Positions 47,645 to 57,197 are shown, numbered from the stretch's first letter. The stretch: 64,000 nt of DNA from Lactiplantibacillus pentosus (GCF_003641185.1 NZ_CP032757.1:2790001-2854000), one strand, 5' to 3'. Notes: generated by a model not told the origin, from the sequence alone. Numbers and translations are program-made.

Positions 47645-48141
47645 TTATCGTGTTATTGATTCTCGCCACTTTTGTCTTTGCCGGCGCGATGATTTTTGCC
47701 CGAGCGGGTCGCACGCGTGTCCTCACGACGCTCATTAGCGGTCTAATCATCGCTGGTGGACTCGGTGCCCTCATCCTGAACGACAATTATCACTGGGGCA
47801 TGCATCAAGTGACACAGACGCAAATTCAAGATTTAGCTCCCCTGCAGTCGAAACGCGCCGCATTACGCGTTCAACAACTCGGGACTGGTTCGGAGCGCGT
47901 CATCGCTTACCGTGTCGCGAGTGCCACAAAAGCCAGTCGCACGGTCGCCGCAACCACGACCACAACTAAGCTCACGACTGGAGCGCCTGCTCAAGTTCAG
48001 ATCAGAACGACCACTTGGCAGTTCAAAAACCACTGGGCGCGCGTTCTCTTCAGCCTTGGCAATACCAAGACTAAGGTCGTCGCACGTCAGTATTTATTTA
48101 CAATTCCCAAAACTTGGCAAGTGCTTACGGTTAGAAGTTAA
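47641..48141 (+). CDS. DUF4811 family membrane protein
   Basis: 166 residues. Two membrane helices at the N-terminus (about 2-20 and 28-48) are followed by an external or cytoplasmic domain of about 115 residues rich in Thr, Ala and Arg ('RVQQLGTGSERVIAYRV', 'WQFKNHWARVLFSLGNTK'). It overlaps the DHA2 transporter by ATGA. Function is unknown; the fixed pairing suggests an accessory subunit or stabiliser of the transporter. Confidence 0.82.
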   Translation: MIIVLLILATFVFAGAMIFARAGRTRVLTTLISGLIIAGGLGALILNDNYHWGMHQVTQTQIQDLAPLQSKRAALRVQQLGTGSERVIAYRVASATKASRTVAATTTTTKLTTGAPAQVQIRTTTWQFKNHWARVLFSLGNTKTKVVARQYLFTIPKTWQVLTVRS

Positions 48142-48178
48142 TCGTTAGGCTGATTTGCAAACAACTATTAATTATAAA

Positions 48179-48222
48179 AAGGAACGCTCGACTGTTTTTT
48201 CAGTTGGGCGTTCCTTTTTTGG
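48179..48222 (+). terminator. Terminator after DHA2/DUF4811 operon
   Basis: AAGGAACGCTCGACTG pairs with CAGTTGGGCGTTCCTT (G-U pairs) around six bases and is followed by TTTT. Confidence 0.88.
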
Positions 48223-48254
48223 ATGTGTTGTTAAAATGATGGATTCACTATATA

Positions 48255-49088
48255 CGCGTCGTGCTAGGTATTATTTAGCATTTAAGATGATTGATGAATC
48301 ATGCTACTTCTTAAGGTCAAATGCAGCCAGCTAAGGCCCGCTGGAAATAGTGCAAGCTCACGTAAACTTGTTATTGTGGAGACGTCCTACGCCGGCCTCC
48401 AGGCATTCTGGACAGTATTTGAAGGGCAGACATGGGTGTATCCAGCTTTTTAATGAAATGTCCGCTGATTCTCAGTAAACAGTCGTTTTGACCTTCAACT
48501 GTCAGACTTGTTCATAATGATAGCTAAACTTTTTCCCTAGGTTTTAGGTCTTCAAATCATCGAGTTCACTGGATTTTCCATAACTTTCTCTAGTTGCCTG
48601 AGATAATAAAGCCTTAAATTCTAAACGAAGATAATTTTATCGATTAAATTCAAGACTAGTGTCCGTTGAAATTAATGAATCATATTTAAGCCATCTTCTC
48701 AGTACTTAAATGTCGTAAAGTATCAACGGTACCACTTTAGAGTTTGCCTGAAGGGCCAGTCTTCCAACATTCAGTGGCCAATTGCGCCAAATTAGGTGGT
48801 CGTTCATCCGCCATTCGAACGGCTTCCCGACTGGAGGGGCCGGCGGACAATGCTCAGTAGCCAAATTATTCTTAGCCGGAAGTGTTTTTCTTCTGGCTTA
48901 GAATAAGACTCGTATTTGAAATTGCGCAGTGGTCTTCTGCGTGAGTTCAAATCGATGTCTGCTTACGTTCCAGCAATTGTCAGCCGGCCCCGGAAGTCGG
49001 ATTAGGACGATCACTGGCTGACGAACAGTAAGCTAAACAATTATCATGATTCAATCATCATTCATGACATATTAACCAGCACAATGCA
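48255..49088 (+). mobile_element. Structured repeat element, copy D (834 bp)
   Basis: Terminal repeats CGCGTCGTGCTAGGTA and TAACCAGCACAATGCA. The upper long-range arm is deleted (GGCATTCTGGACAG runs directly on). The lower arm is kept with different pairing: GGGGCCGGCGGACAA with TTGTCAGCCGGCCCC, GTAGC with GCTTAC, and TTATTCTTAGCCGGAAG with CTTCTGGCTTAGAATAA. All frames have stops in this arm. No direct repeat flanks it, so it is probably old. Confidence 0.8.
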
Positions 49089-49144
49089 CTCGAAAATCAA
49101 GTCCACTCGTCATTGATATGGTAAGCCCCACTTTCAGTAACACC

Positions 49145-49708
49145 TTATTCCCGCAAGCCTTGATAATACATCGTTGCGTTTAATTCATACACGTTCTCGT
49201 CGTGGTCACCATCTAATAAGTGTTGCCCCCGCGGTTCGGTTTTGAGAAATTTAAATCCTGACCGTCGTGCGACGGCATTGCTAGCTTGATTGTCGACGGC
49301 TGCACGAATTCGTAACCGTTGGCGGTGATAGTGGTCAAAGCCCAAATGACAAATACCGCGGACTGCCGTTGTCATTACGCCCCTCCCCTGAAATTGCCGA
49401 CCCAGCCAATAACCAACGTTGGCACTATCATCACTGTCTTCAAAATGGTCACAACTGATCATCCCGGCCACTTGTTGGTTAACGACAATGACTAGGTTGA
49501 GTGCCTGGCTCCGGGCCAATTGCGCTTCAGCCGTCATCAAAAACTGCTGCTCATCATCAAGTGTCTGAAGCGTTGCGACCCACGGTAAATAATATTGATA
49601 CTGGTCCCGATTGGCCTTTAATAATGCCAATAACATCGGTGCGTCCTGTTGTGGCAGTGGTGCCCGGAGTTCAATCGTTGGTGTGACGTGGTAACTTAAC
49701 ATTTGCAT
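49145..49708 (-). CDS. GNAT-family N-acetyltransferase (RimJ/RimL-like)
   Basis: 187 residues from the ATG at 49708 (or 49702) behind AAGCAGGG; an in-frame extension to 49762 would cross a terminator hairpin. The RimL-type pattern is visible: 'IELRAPLPQQDAPMLLALLKANRDQYQYYLPWV', 'MISCDHFEDSDDSANVGYWLGRQFQGRGVMTTAVRGICHLGFDHY' with the acetyl-CoA loop RQFQGRGVM, and 'IRAAVDNQASNAVARRSGFKF'. It probably acetylates protein N-termini or a small molecule. It is a single gene. Confidence 0.9.
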   Translation of the reverse strand: MQMLSYHVTPTIELRAPLPQQDAPMLLALLKANRDQYQYYLPWVATLQTLDDEQQFLMTAEAQLARSQALNLVIVVNQQVAGMISCDHFEDSDDSANVGYWLGRQFQGRGVMTTAVRGICHLGFDHYHRQRLRIRAAVDNQASNAVARRSGFKFLKTEPRGQHLLDGDHDENVYELNATMYYQGLRE

Positions 49709-49727
49709 CCCTGCTTTCTCGACAAAA

Positions 49728-49777
49728 AAATCGCAATCATGATTAATTAAATTATTAACCATTATTGCGATTTAAGT
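49728..49777 (-). terminator. Terminator after YeiH-like gene
   Basis: On the minus strand AAATCGCAATAATGG pairs (two mismatches) with the segment ending TGATTGCGATTT and is followed by TTTT. It separates the exporter gene from the acetyltransferase. Confidence 0.75.
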
Positions 49778-49789
49778 GATAAAAATCAA

Positions 49790-50800
49790 CTAATGTCGGA
49801 GCAGAGCCGTAATCAAAATCAACGCACTTACGACCTGCAGCGTCCCCACGCCCAGTCCGTATAACGCTAAGCGCTTCCCGGCCTTTAAGAAATTAACTAA
49901 GTTCAGCCGTAAACCAATCGCTGCTAGTGCGATGATTTCAAACCAACTACTGATCGTATGCGCGGTCGTGCCAACGATTGCTGGCAACGAAACCAAGCTG
50001 TTCAGTGCGCATAAAATCAGAAATCCTGCGACATACCATGGAAGCCAGTGACCATTCCCGTTACCACTGACGACCGCATCTTCAGCCAATTCGTTTTCTA
50101 GTGTCCGTTGATGTAAGCGGCCAAAAATCAGCACGACGACCACTAACATCATGATTCGCATAATTTTAAAAATCGTGGCAAATTGCACGGTCGTCTGATT
50201 GACCATGCTTGCTGCGGCTACCACTTGACCGACGGATTGCAAAGTTCCACCAATCAAAGCCCCTTTGAGGATCACACTGCCGCCAAATACGGCCATCCCC
50301 AGTACGGGCAGCGTTAGCATCAGCACGGTTCCCATCAAATTGACCAGCGTGATCACAGTCCCCTTGTCATCTTCATCGGCATCAATCACTGGTGCAATCG
50401 ACGCAATCGCAGAAGAACCACAAACCGCGTTTCCCCCTGCCATCAACATCCGTATCGATTGACTAAAGCCTAGTTTGTTGCCAAACCACAAGGCGCCAAC
50501 GATTGTGATCGTCATCTGGCACAGAATGAATAACACGCCTAGACCGCCGATTTTGCCAATCGTTTGGACCGTCATCGTCGCACCCAGTAACATGACTGAA
50601 TACTCCAACAATTTACTTTCCGCAAACTTCGTCCCCCGACCAAGTTGCGGTTGTTTCAAAACGGTGTTTCCACCCACAATTCCTAACAGAATTGCAATGG
50701 TTGCTGCCCCCAGCGCAGGGACTAACTGTGCCAGCCATTGACTAATAATGGCGATGGCAAGACTCGTCAGTAACCCTGGTAAAATCCCTTTGACCTTCAT
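49790..50800 (-). CDS. YeiH family putative sulfate exporter (UPF0324)
   Basis: 336 residues with about ten membrane helices. Family marks are '[40 protein letters not shown]', '[24 protein letters not shown]', '[20 protein letters not shown]' and '[16 protein letters not shown]'. Divergent from a LysR regulator, as is usual for YeiH/YeiE pairs in other bacteria. The proposed sulfate export role is from annotation history, not proof. Confidence 0.92.
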   Translation of the reverse strand: MKVKGILPGLLTSLAIAIISQWLAQLVPALGAATIAILLGIVGGNTVLKQPQLGRGTKFAESKLLEYSVMLLGATMTVQTIGKIGGLGVLFILCQMTITIVGALWFGNKLGFSQSIRMLMAGGNAVCGSSAIASIAPVIDADEDDKGTVITLVNLMGTVLMLTLPVLGMAVFGGSVILKGALIGGTLQSVGQVVAAASMVNQTTVQFATIFKIMRIMMLVVVVLIFGRLHQRTLENELAEDAVVSGNGNGHWLPWYVAGFLILCALNSLVSLPAIVGTTAHTISSWFEIIALAAIGLRLNLVNFLKAGKRLALYGLGVGTLQVVSALILITALLRH

Positions 50801-50869
50801 TCGCTTTCTCCCATCTCTATCCCGATGAGTTTAAGTATACGAAAGTTATTTACATTTGAGAAATAAATT

Positions 50870-50899
50870 ATTATGATAGTTATTATTAAAAATCATAAT
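50870..50899. promoter_or_regulatory. Inverted repeat between YeiH-like exporter and LysR regulator
   Basis: ATTATGAT and ATCATAAT are perfect complements 14 bases apart, within the 116-base divergent spacer. It is a candidate site for the adjacent LysR protein. The sequence is AT-rich, so chance is possible. Confidence 0.45.
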
Positions 50900-50916
50900 A
50901 GTTTGGAGGGAGACGT

Positions 50917-51747
50917 ATGTTCAAACAATTGGAAACCTTCTGTGCCGTTTATGAAACGCGAAATTTTTCCCACGCGGCCGAACAACTTTTCATTTCACAG
51001 CCCACCGTTTCAACTCAAATTAAACAATTAGAGGCGGATTTACAAACGACTCTGTTCACCCGTAATGGCCGTCAAGAAATCGTACCGACTGCTAGTGGCC
51101 AGCTACTTTATCAACAAGCGCAGAAGTTATTAACGACCTGGGCCGCGACTAAAACGGCTGTCCGTTCACCACGTCAACTGGTCAAGGTGCCTTGCCGCAT
51201 TGGCGCGTCACATACGACTGGGAGCTTGATTTTACCAGCACTCTTGGCCGAACTGAGCACTGCCAGTGACCGCTTCGATTTTCAAGTCACACTCGCTAAT
51301 TCTGCAGAAATTCTGACTGCTATGTCGCAGCACAAACTCGACTTTGGCCTAGTGGAAAAGCCGCTGGTCACAGACCACTTGAACCGTTTGGCATTTGGTC
51401 ATGACGAACTAGTCCACGCCGGTGATTTTAACAGTCCGCTCTGGCTTTTGCGTGAGCCGAATTCCGGCGTTCGCCACTATACCAACGCTTTTTTGAAAGC
51501 ACGCAACATTCAGCCTGAGCAAGTCATGGTCATTCACAGTAATCAAATGATTGCCGATTTACTCGCCCGGGGCACGGGGCAAACGATTATTTCACGCCAC
51601 GTACTCGCACCCACGATTCCAGTCGAAGCACTCAGCAGTCACTACCAGCGCCAATTCTTCTTACTCACTAACCACCATCCAGCCGCCGCACTACGACCGG
51701 TACAAGCCACCATTACGCAGTATTTGACGACCTGGTCAAACGGGTGA
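50917..51747 (+). CDS. LysR-family transcriptional regulator
   Basis: 276 residues. The winged helix is complete: 'QLETFCAVYETRNFSHAAEQLFISQPTVSTQIKQLEADLQTTLFTRNGR'. The effector domain (about 90-276) starts 'VPCRIGASHTTGSLILPALLAELS'. GGAGGGAGA precedes the ATG. It lies head to head with the YeiH-like exporter, which it probably controls. Confidence 0.93.
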   Translation: MFKQLETFCAVYETRNFSHAAEQLFISQPTVSTQIKQLEADLQTTLFTRNGRQEIVPTASGQLLYQQAQKLLTTWAATKTAVRSPRQLVKVPCRIGASHTTGSLILPALLAELSTASDRFDFQVTLANSAEILTAMSQHKLDFGLVEKPLVTDHLNRLAFGHDELVHAGDFNSPLWLLREPNSGVRHYTNAFLKARNIQPEQVMVIHSNQMIADLLARGTGQTIISRHVLAPTIPVEALSSHYQRQFFLLTNHHPAAALRPVQATITQYLTTWSNG

Positions 51748-51788
51748 GCTGCATTGGTGATTGCAAAAAATATATCGTTCACTCGCAA

Positions 51789-51818
51789 AAAGGCCGGCGT
51801 TCTAATACGCCGGCCTAC
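51789..51818. terminator. Terminator after LysR gene
   Basis: AGGCCGGCGT and ACGCCGGCCT are perfect complements around a 6-base loop. The A run on the left and weak T run on the right suggest it mainly serves convergent transcripts. Confidence 0.75.
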
Positions 51819-51897
51819 TTTAATGGCTCATTGATTGCTTGAATATGATCAAACCGAGATGAACAAGCCGCTCCAAATATACGACAAACTAAACATC

Positions 51898-52515
51898 TTA
51901 GAACTTTTTCAGAACGTATTTCAACGTCGTTTTGTGATGGGCGTGATGGAAGACTAATCCGATCGACCTGATGCCGCGTTGTTGCGGCACAAAGATTGAC
52001 GACATTGGAGCGAGGTCAACCGTTCGATACTTGCCGTAGCCGCGATAATTAAATTGGACACGGCCAAGGTCGCGATGTGACGCAATCTCTTCCACCGGAA
52101 TAGTGTACGCCTGTTCACTGCCCGTCAAGGCATTCCGGAGCACGGTACTTTTATGAGCACGAATCGTTACAAGCCGATTTTTTCCGCGCAAGTTTACGCC
52201 ACCCACTGTGAAGCGGTTAAGGTTAAAAGTGACTGTCTTAGGAGAGCGGTTATTGATTTTCACATCCGTTCCAATCAAATAATTCCAGTGCCGGTCTCGC
52301 CTGATATGGTTGTTATTCACTTGAAAGGTAAAATGAACCTGCCGTTGCACATTCTTTGATAACCGACTGAAATTACCATTATTTTGGGTTAACGACGTCG
52401 TTACTGGTCGATGGCGCACACTTCGATGACTCGCGCTTACCGACAGTGGCATCGCCAGTGACAAACATAAGCTACTACTTAATAAAAAGCCGACAATTTT
52501 CTCCTTTTTTCGCAT
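51898..52515 (-). CDS. Secreted basic protein, function unknown
   Basis: 205 residues. The signal peptide is MRKKEKIVGFLLSSSLCLSL, with cleavage near VSASH. The mature part is basic with a beta-rich pattern: 'RQVHFTFQVNNNHIRRDRHWNYLIGTDVKINNRSPKTVTFNLNRFTVGG' resembles Ig-like DUF4352/DUF5067 folds of secreted Firmicute proteins, a loose impression only. There is no wall anchor. AGGAAAG precedes the ATG. It is a single gene. Confidence 0.75.
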   Translation of the reverse strand: MRKKEKIVGFLLSSSLCLSLAMPLSVSASHRSVRHRPVTTSLTQNNGNFSRLSKNVQRQVHFTFQVNNNHIRRDRHWNYLIGTDVKINNRSPKTVTFNLNRFTVGGVNLRGKNRLVTIRAHKSTVLRNALTGSEQAYTIPVEEIASHRDLGRVQFNYRGYGKYRTVDLAPMSSIFVPQQRGIRSIGLVFHHAHHKTTLKYVLKKF

Positions 52516-52787
52516 CTATGTCACTTTCCTTCCAATCACATAGCATATGAAACTCGATACCCAGTCAAGTTTCATGCGTGAATAATAGCGCCTGTCCGCT
52601 CTGACCTCAAGTCCTATCTCAGATAAATTTTGGAGCTAGCTTCAATCATCAAACAACAGTTGAAGTCAGCGCGTCACAAATGCCACTGTAACAGCATTTA
52701 AGCCGTCTGCTATGCCTGTCGATCCATCTAAAATATCACCATTGTGAACTTACCAAACCATCGCCACGATGCCCACTTACCCACAAA
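52516..52787. other. Gene-free stretch
   Basis: Spacer between the secreted protein and the glycosyltransferase pair. A weak hairpin with T7 on the minus strand at about 52788-52817 may terminate the glycosyltransferase transcript. Confidence 0.4.
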
Positions 52788-52825
52788 AAAATAGCCTGAC
52801 TAATGACAGCCAGACCATTTTAGTC

Positions 52826-54334
52826 TTACTGAACAACCGCCTGCCATTGTTGCCAGACTTGGTCGTCAGCATATTGTTCACTACTTTGATAGGCACCCTT
52901 GCTCAAACGTTGTTGCCGCTGTGGGCTTTCTAACGTCCGGGTCAGTGCTCGAACGAGTTGATTGATGGCACCATCCTTGACCAGATAGCCGTTCTTACCA
53001 TCTTTGAGAATATCCTTTGGCCCATAATTAATATCATAAGCAATGGCCGGTACCCCGTGGCTCAGCGCTTCAATTAACGAGAGCGGCTGCGCATCACTTT
53101 CACCGGTATAAACGTAGGCGCCGGCTTGGTCGTATGCGCTGGTTAAGTCGGGTTGGTAGCCGGCAAAGGTAACCGCTGCACCTAAGTGAGCCTGTTCCAC
53201 TTGTTGCTTTAACTGTTCCAGCATCCCCCCGTAGCCATAAATGACCAGGGTGGCATCCTTGATTTTCCGCTGAACCTGTTCAAAAGCGGTGATCAGTTGG
53301 TCGACACGCCGTTCAGCATCCAGCCGCCCCGTATAAATAATCTGATGCGCATGGCGGTCACTGACGGCGATTGGTGTGCGGTCAGCTTGTTGTTTAGTCA
53401 CTACCGCGGCCGAAATAGCCAAAATTGACACACTCGGATGCCCGCCAAGCCACTGGGTTAAGTCCTGCTTTTGTTGTTCAGTACTCGTGATCACGCCATC
53501 CCAGGCACTTAAGAATTCATGGAGCCCGTAAACGTAGGCATTGTTCAGATTCGAATAGACCTGATCTCGTGGATCAACCGCGTGCGGCGTCGGCAGCCAC
53601 AGATATTTTTTAGCCGCTGTTCGCATGTTGACGACTGGCCACTGGGCGGTTAACGGCCGGTCTGCAATAAAGACATTATCTTCATCGTACTGTTTGTTCA
53701 GTTCATCGAGGAAGAACCGGTACCATTCCTGTTCACCATTGAAATAGTAGTCGCGGCCCTGATAATCCATCAAATGACACAACGAGACGTAGTTGGCCCC
53801 ATTACTATCATGGGCATAATATTGCTCAGCCATCCGCCGCCCATCCGGCCGATAAAAGATGTCCGTCACGGGTTCGCCCGCCGACGAGAAGAACTCATCA
53901 CGTGCTTTGAAGCCCCGTTCATCATAATCAGTTCGCTGAACAAGATTGTCAAAACGGTCAAAGATTTCGATGAAGTAGACGTGACCCACGGTACTTGGCA
54001 CAAAGTGGACCTTGGCAATCAAACGGTCCCCAGCGCGGACTTCACTCACGTTTGGGTCGGGTTTGATATCATACGCTGCCGGCCAGTTCAAATCAGTCAT
54101 CTTAACGACTTGACTCGGATAACTGGTCGTTTCACGGAAGAAATCAAACATATTGGCCATTTGATCGTCACCAATATTGAAGCGGCGCATGTTCTGATGC
54201 AATAAACCATCAAATTGGCGAGTCACCAGTTTAGCCGGCGCCTGATGCGCTTGAAATAGCTGAAGCCGTTTGAATTCAGCGTGCTCGACGCCCGAGTTGA
54301 GTGCCATTAAATACTGATTGACAAAAAAGTTCAT
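52826..54334 (-). CDS. tagE: TagE-like glycosyltransferase (poly(glycerol-phosphate) glucosyltransferase type)
   Basis: 502 residues. The N-terminal half matches the TagE-type leader domain ('MNFFVNQYLMALNSGVEHAEFKRLQLFQAHQAPAKLVTRQFDG'), and the C-terminal half is a GT4-type donor domain with 'IYTGRLDAERRVDQLITAFEQV' and 'YVYTGESDAQPLSLIEALSHGVPAIAYDINYGPKDIL'. This family adds glucose to wall teichoic acid. Its ATG overlaps the paralogue's TGA by four bases, so the two work together or are coupled. Substrate choice cannot be read. Confidence 0.82.
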   Translation of the reverse strand: MNFFVNQYLMALNSGVEHAEFKRLQLFQAHQAPAKLVTRQFDGLLHQNMRRFNIGDDQMANMFDFFRETTSYPSQVVKMTDLNWPAAYDIKPDPNVSEVRAGDRLIAKVHFVPSTVGHVYFIEIFDRFDNLVQRTDYDERGFKARDEFFSSAGEPVTDIFYRPDGRRMAEQYYAHDSNGANYVSLCHLMDYQGRDYYFNGEQEWYRFFLDELNKQYDEDNVFIADRPLTAQWPVVNMRTAAKKYLWLPTPHAVDPRDQVYSNLNNAYVYGLHEFLSAWDGVITSTEQQKQDLTQWLGGHPSVSILAISAAVVTKQQADRTPIAVSDRHAHQIIYTGRLDAERRVDQLITAFEQVQRKIKDATLVIYGYGGMLEQLKQQVEQAHLGAAVTFAGYQPDLTSAYDQAGAYVYTGESDAQPLSLIEALSHGVPAIAYDINYGPKDILKDGKNGYLVKDGAINQLVRALTRTLESPQRQQRLSKGAYQSSEQYADDQVWQQWQAVVQ

Positions 54335-55875
54335 CGCTGCGTTGCCCCCTCACCTTGATAAAAAGCCGTTGCCGCTTGCATTAACGGCTGCCATTGTTGC
54401 CACACCGCAGCCGTACTGAAGCGCTGCGCATCTTGATAGGCTTGCTGGCTATAAGCGGCCAGTTGCTTCGGATGCGTCAACAAATCAATCATCGCCGCGG
54501 CTAGAGCATCCTCATCATTGACCGGTACCAAGCGGCCATCTTGCCCGTCGCGAATAATATCACGCGGACCATACTTCACGTCATAGGCAATTTGCGGGAC
54601 CCCGTGGGCTTGGCCTTCCAGCAGTGCGAGCGCAAAACCTTCCGCACGCGACGTCAGCATCGCCAGCTGAGCGTCGTTATAGACCGCGGTCAAATCAGTC
54701 GTGTAATCATTAAAGGACACGGCTGACTGCAGACCCAACTTCTCGACTAACGCGCGCAACTTTTTACCCGTATCACCATTTGCATAGCCCCAAAAATCAA
54801 GGGTCGCATTCGGCACCTGTTGGCGGACTTGTTTGAACGCCTGAATCACTTGATCCTGCTGCTTCTCTTCGGCGAGGCGAGCAACAAAAATAATCTTACC
54901 AGCCGTGCGCGTCTCCCAGGCGGGTTTAGGTGCAGCTAACGTGGCATCATCGACGATGCCCACCGGAATGGTATATACGGCCGGTCGATTGCCAAACCGG
55001 TCCTGAAAGTCCGCGGTCTGTTGCGCCGTTGAAGCGATAACGCCATTCCATTGGTCGAGGTTGTTCAGTGCATAGGCATAGTTAAAATTCAGCCCAGCGG
55101 TCTTAGGATGCGCTGGATCATTGACGTGATTACTGTGTAAGTGCATGACCTTAAAGGCTTTCGTCCGCATGTGAAGTGCAGCATACGCCAACTCATAGGT
55201 GCGATCGACAACAAAGACGGCATTCTTAGACGTCCGGTTCAACTCATCCAGAAAGAACGTCGTCATCGCCGTCTCACCGGTGAACGACCAGTCTTGACCA
55301 CCATAATTAATAAACCGGTAAAGTGAATTTTGCACTTGATTTTGCCGGTCCGCCATATGAAAGGTTTGATAAACCACTTCACCAGTGGGATTAAAGACTT
55401 GTTCACTCGCGACTTGCCCATCAGCAGCATAAAACTGCTCAAGCCCCTTGAAACCACGAGTATCGTACCAATCAGTCTTGACTAACTTACCATTTTGGTC
55501 GTAATACTGAACATTGTTCAGCTGCTTTTGCGTATTGGCAAACGTGTTGACCTTCATTAATAATTGATTATCTTGATAAACTTCGTAATTTCTCCCCACT
55601 GCTTCAACCCGTAAATCGGCAGCCAAATGCAAGTCATCAATGGTCATTGCAGTCGTGAGTCGCTGGCTACTGTGTTGAATAAAATCAAACAAGTTGATTT
55701 GATTTTCTGCCGCAATTCCCGCTGACTTCAAGGTTTGATGTAATGACAATGAAAAGAATCTGGTCACCATCTTAGCAGGAACGTGATGCTGGTTAAAAAG
55801 CGCCAGCCGTTTCATTTCAGCATGTTCGATGCCCGACTTTTTCGGGTTAATGCTGGTATTCACAAAATAATACAT
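54331..55875 (-). CDS. tagE: TagE-like glycosyltransferase (poly(glycerol-phosphate) glucosyltransferase type)
   Basis: 514 residues and first of the pair. It has the same architecture as its neighbour: 'MYYFVNTSINPKKSGIEHAEMKRLALFNQHHVPAKMVTRFFS' at the start, 'IFVARLAEEKQQDQVIQAFKQV' and the EX7E-type donor motif 'SRAEGFALALLEGQAHGVPQIAYDVKYGPRDII'. It is a cytoplasmic or membrane-associated glucosyltransferase for teichoic acid. AGAAGG lies close to the ATG. A TATAAT on the minus strand at 55922-55917 is the probable -10. Confidence 0.83.
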   Translation of the reverse strand: MYYFVNTSINPKKSGIEHAEMKRLALFNQHHVPAKMVTRFFSLSLHQTLKSAGIAAENQINLFDFIQHSSQRLTTAMTIDDLHLAADLRVEAVGRNYEVYQDNQLLMKVNTFANTQKQLNNVQYYDQNGKLVKTDWYDTRGFKGLEQFYAADGQVASEQVFNPTGEVVYQTFHMADRQNQVQNSLYRFINYGGQDWSFTGETAMTTFFLDELNRTSKNAVFVVDRTYELAYAALHMRTKAFKVMHLHSNHVNDPAHPKTAGLNFNYAYALNNLDQWNGVIASTAQQTADFQDRFGNRPAVYTIPVGIVDDATLAAPKPAWETRTAGKIIFVARLAEEKQQDQVIQAFKQVRQQVPNATLDFWGYANGDTGKKLRALVEKLGLQSAVSFNDYTTDLTAVYNDAQLAMLTSRAEGFALALLEGQAHGVPQIAYDVKYGPRDIIRDGQDGRLVPVNDEDALAAAMIDLLTHPKQLAAYSQQAYQDAQRFSTAAVWQQWQPLMQAATAFYQGEGATQR

Positions 55876-55916
55876 CCTTCTCGCTCCCTTACACGACGTT
55901 CTGCTTAACGGTTTCG

Positions 55917-55922
55917 ATTATA
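55917..55922 (-). promoter_or_regulatory. -10 of the TagE-like pair
   Basis: TATAAT on the minus strand, 42 bases upstream of the start at 55875. The -35 match is poor. Confidence 0.45.
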
Positions 55923-56037
55923 ACAAATTTCATGGTATTAATAAGAATTTCGCTCATCGCTTTAAGCCATTTTTTAAGTTACCTTCTGAATTTTACCGCG
56001 AGTATGACGATAATGTGGCGAAAAGATGATGAAAGTG

Positions 56038-56067
56038 TTAACTTGTTACACTGTGTTACTTTATTAC
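56038..56067 (+). promoter_or_regulatory. Direct repeats TGTTAA/TGTTAC upstream of first Apf gene
   Basis: TGTTAA, TGTTAC and TGTTAC occur in a row with spacers of two and four bases, about 120 bases before the gene. They resemble WalR half-sites, but the spacing is not the standard five. Confidence 0.35.
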
Positions 56068-56181
56068 AAAATTGGCGCAAACCGTAATCTGTTGTTTATT
56101 GCTTTGCAATCTGGAGACAGTATACTAATCACCATTCAATGAAACGTCAGACAGCAATTTTATAGGAGTGACTTTATTATC

Positions 56182-57189
56182 ATGAAAATGAAAAATGCGC
56201 TATTAACTTCATTAGCAGCGACTGGCCTCTTAGCCCTCGGGACGACCGTCGCTAACGCTGATACAGTCGTCGTCAAAGCTGGCGATACCGTCAGTGCGTT
56301 GGCCTTGACGCATCATACGACCATCAAGGCGATTCAAAAAGCGAACCATCTAAAAGACGTCAACTTAATCTACATTGGCGACAAACTAGAAATCAACGGC
56401 AAACATCAGACCGCAACTGCAAAATTACCAAGCAGCGCTGCTAGTTCAGCGGCAACCAGCACCACGAGTACCGCTTCGAGTGCTAGTTCTGCCGCCCAAT
56501 CCAGCACCGCACAGTCTTCATCAAGTACCAGCAGTGCTGCGGTAAGTGCTTCGACGACGGCAACCAGCACCGCTAGCGCTGCATCAAGCTCAGCCGCAAC
56601 CAGCAGTGCTTCCAGCTCGGCATCTAGCGCAGCGTCAAGCAGTACGACTGCTTCAAGTAGCCAATCTTCCAACGCCAGTTCAAGTGCTACTTCCAGTTCA
56701 GCGACATCGAGTGCAGCATCCTCGAGTTCAACGTCAAGTGCTACTAGCGAATCTAGTTCCACAGCAACTTCCGCTTCAATGACGAAGTTGAGTAACACCA
56801 CCGCAACTAGTTCGGCAGCAACGAGTACGGCCAGCGCCGCATCAAGTAGCGCGACTTCCTCAAGCACGACGGCATCCAGCGCAGCCACGAGTAGCAGTAC
56901 GACTGCAACCAGCAGTTCATCGACGACAACCTCATCTTCTTCATCGTCGACGAGCACTTCAAGTAGTGCTGAAGCAGCCGCGAAAGCTTGGATCGCGAAC
57001 AAAGAATCTGGCGGTTCATACACGGCCTCAAATGGAAATTACTATGGTAAGTATCAACTTTCCAAGTCCCTACTAAACGGTGATTACTCTGCATCCAACC
57101 AAGAAAAGGTCGCTGACGAATATGTCGCTTCCCGTTATGGTTCATGGGTTGCTGCTAAGGCTTTCTGGGAAGCCAACGGTTATTACTAA
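56182..57189 (+). CDS. Apf-like LysM surface protein (aggregation-promoting factor/extracellular transglycosylase type)
   Basis: 335 residues. Signal peptide about 1-27 (cleavage after ANA), a LysM domain about 28-73 ('VVVKAGDTVSALALTHHTTIKAIQKANHLKDVNLIYIGDKLEI'), a Ser/Ala/Thr linker of about 190 residues and a C-terminal Apf domain of about 75 ('AKAWIANKESGGSYTASNGNYYGKYQLSKS', ending 'RYGSWVAAKAFWEANGYY'). The C-terminal domain is lysozyme-like with Glu in KESGG. It sits on peptidoglycan via LysM. A second paralogue lies 380 bases downstream. Confidence 0.9.
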   Translation: MKMKNALLTSLAATGLLALGTTVANADTVVVKAGDTVSALALTHHTTIKAIQKANHLKDVNLIYIGDKLEINGKHQTATAKLPSSAASSAATSTTSTASSASSAAQSSTAQSSSSTSSAAVSASTTATSTASAASSSAATSSASSSASSAASSSTTASSSQSSNASSSATSSSATSSAASSSSTSSATSESSSTATSASMTKLSNTTATSSAATSTASAASSSATSSSTTASSAATSSSTTATSSSSTTTSSSSSSTSTSSSAEAAAKAWIANKESGGSYTASNGNYYGKYQLSKSLLNGDYSASNQEKVADEYVASRYGSWVAAKAFWEANGYY

Positions 57190-57197
57190 ACAAAATC

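Noticed and set aside
28293..49088. CRISPR array or prophage as explanation for the repeated segments
   Set aside because: Repeats are about 1 kb, diverged and far apart, with no regular spacers, cas genes or phage genes.
56406..57023. 205-residue acidic frame antisense to the first Apf gene
   Set aside because: The Ser/Ala/Thr codon bias of the linker keeps the reverse strand open (Val/Leu/Ala/Glu); an artefact. The same applies to 58157-58495.
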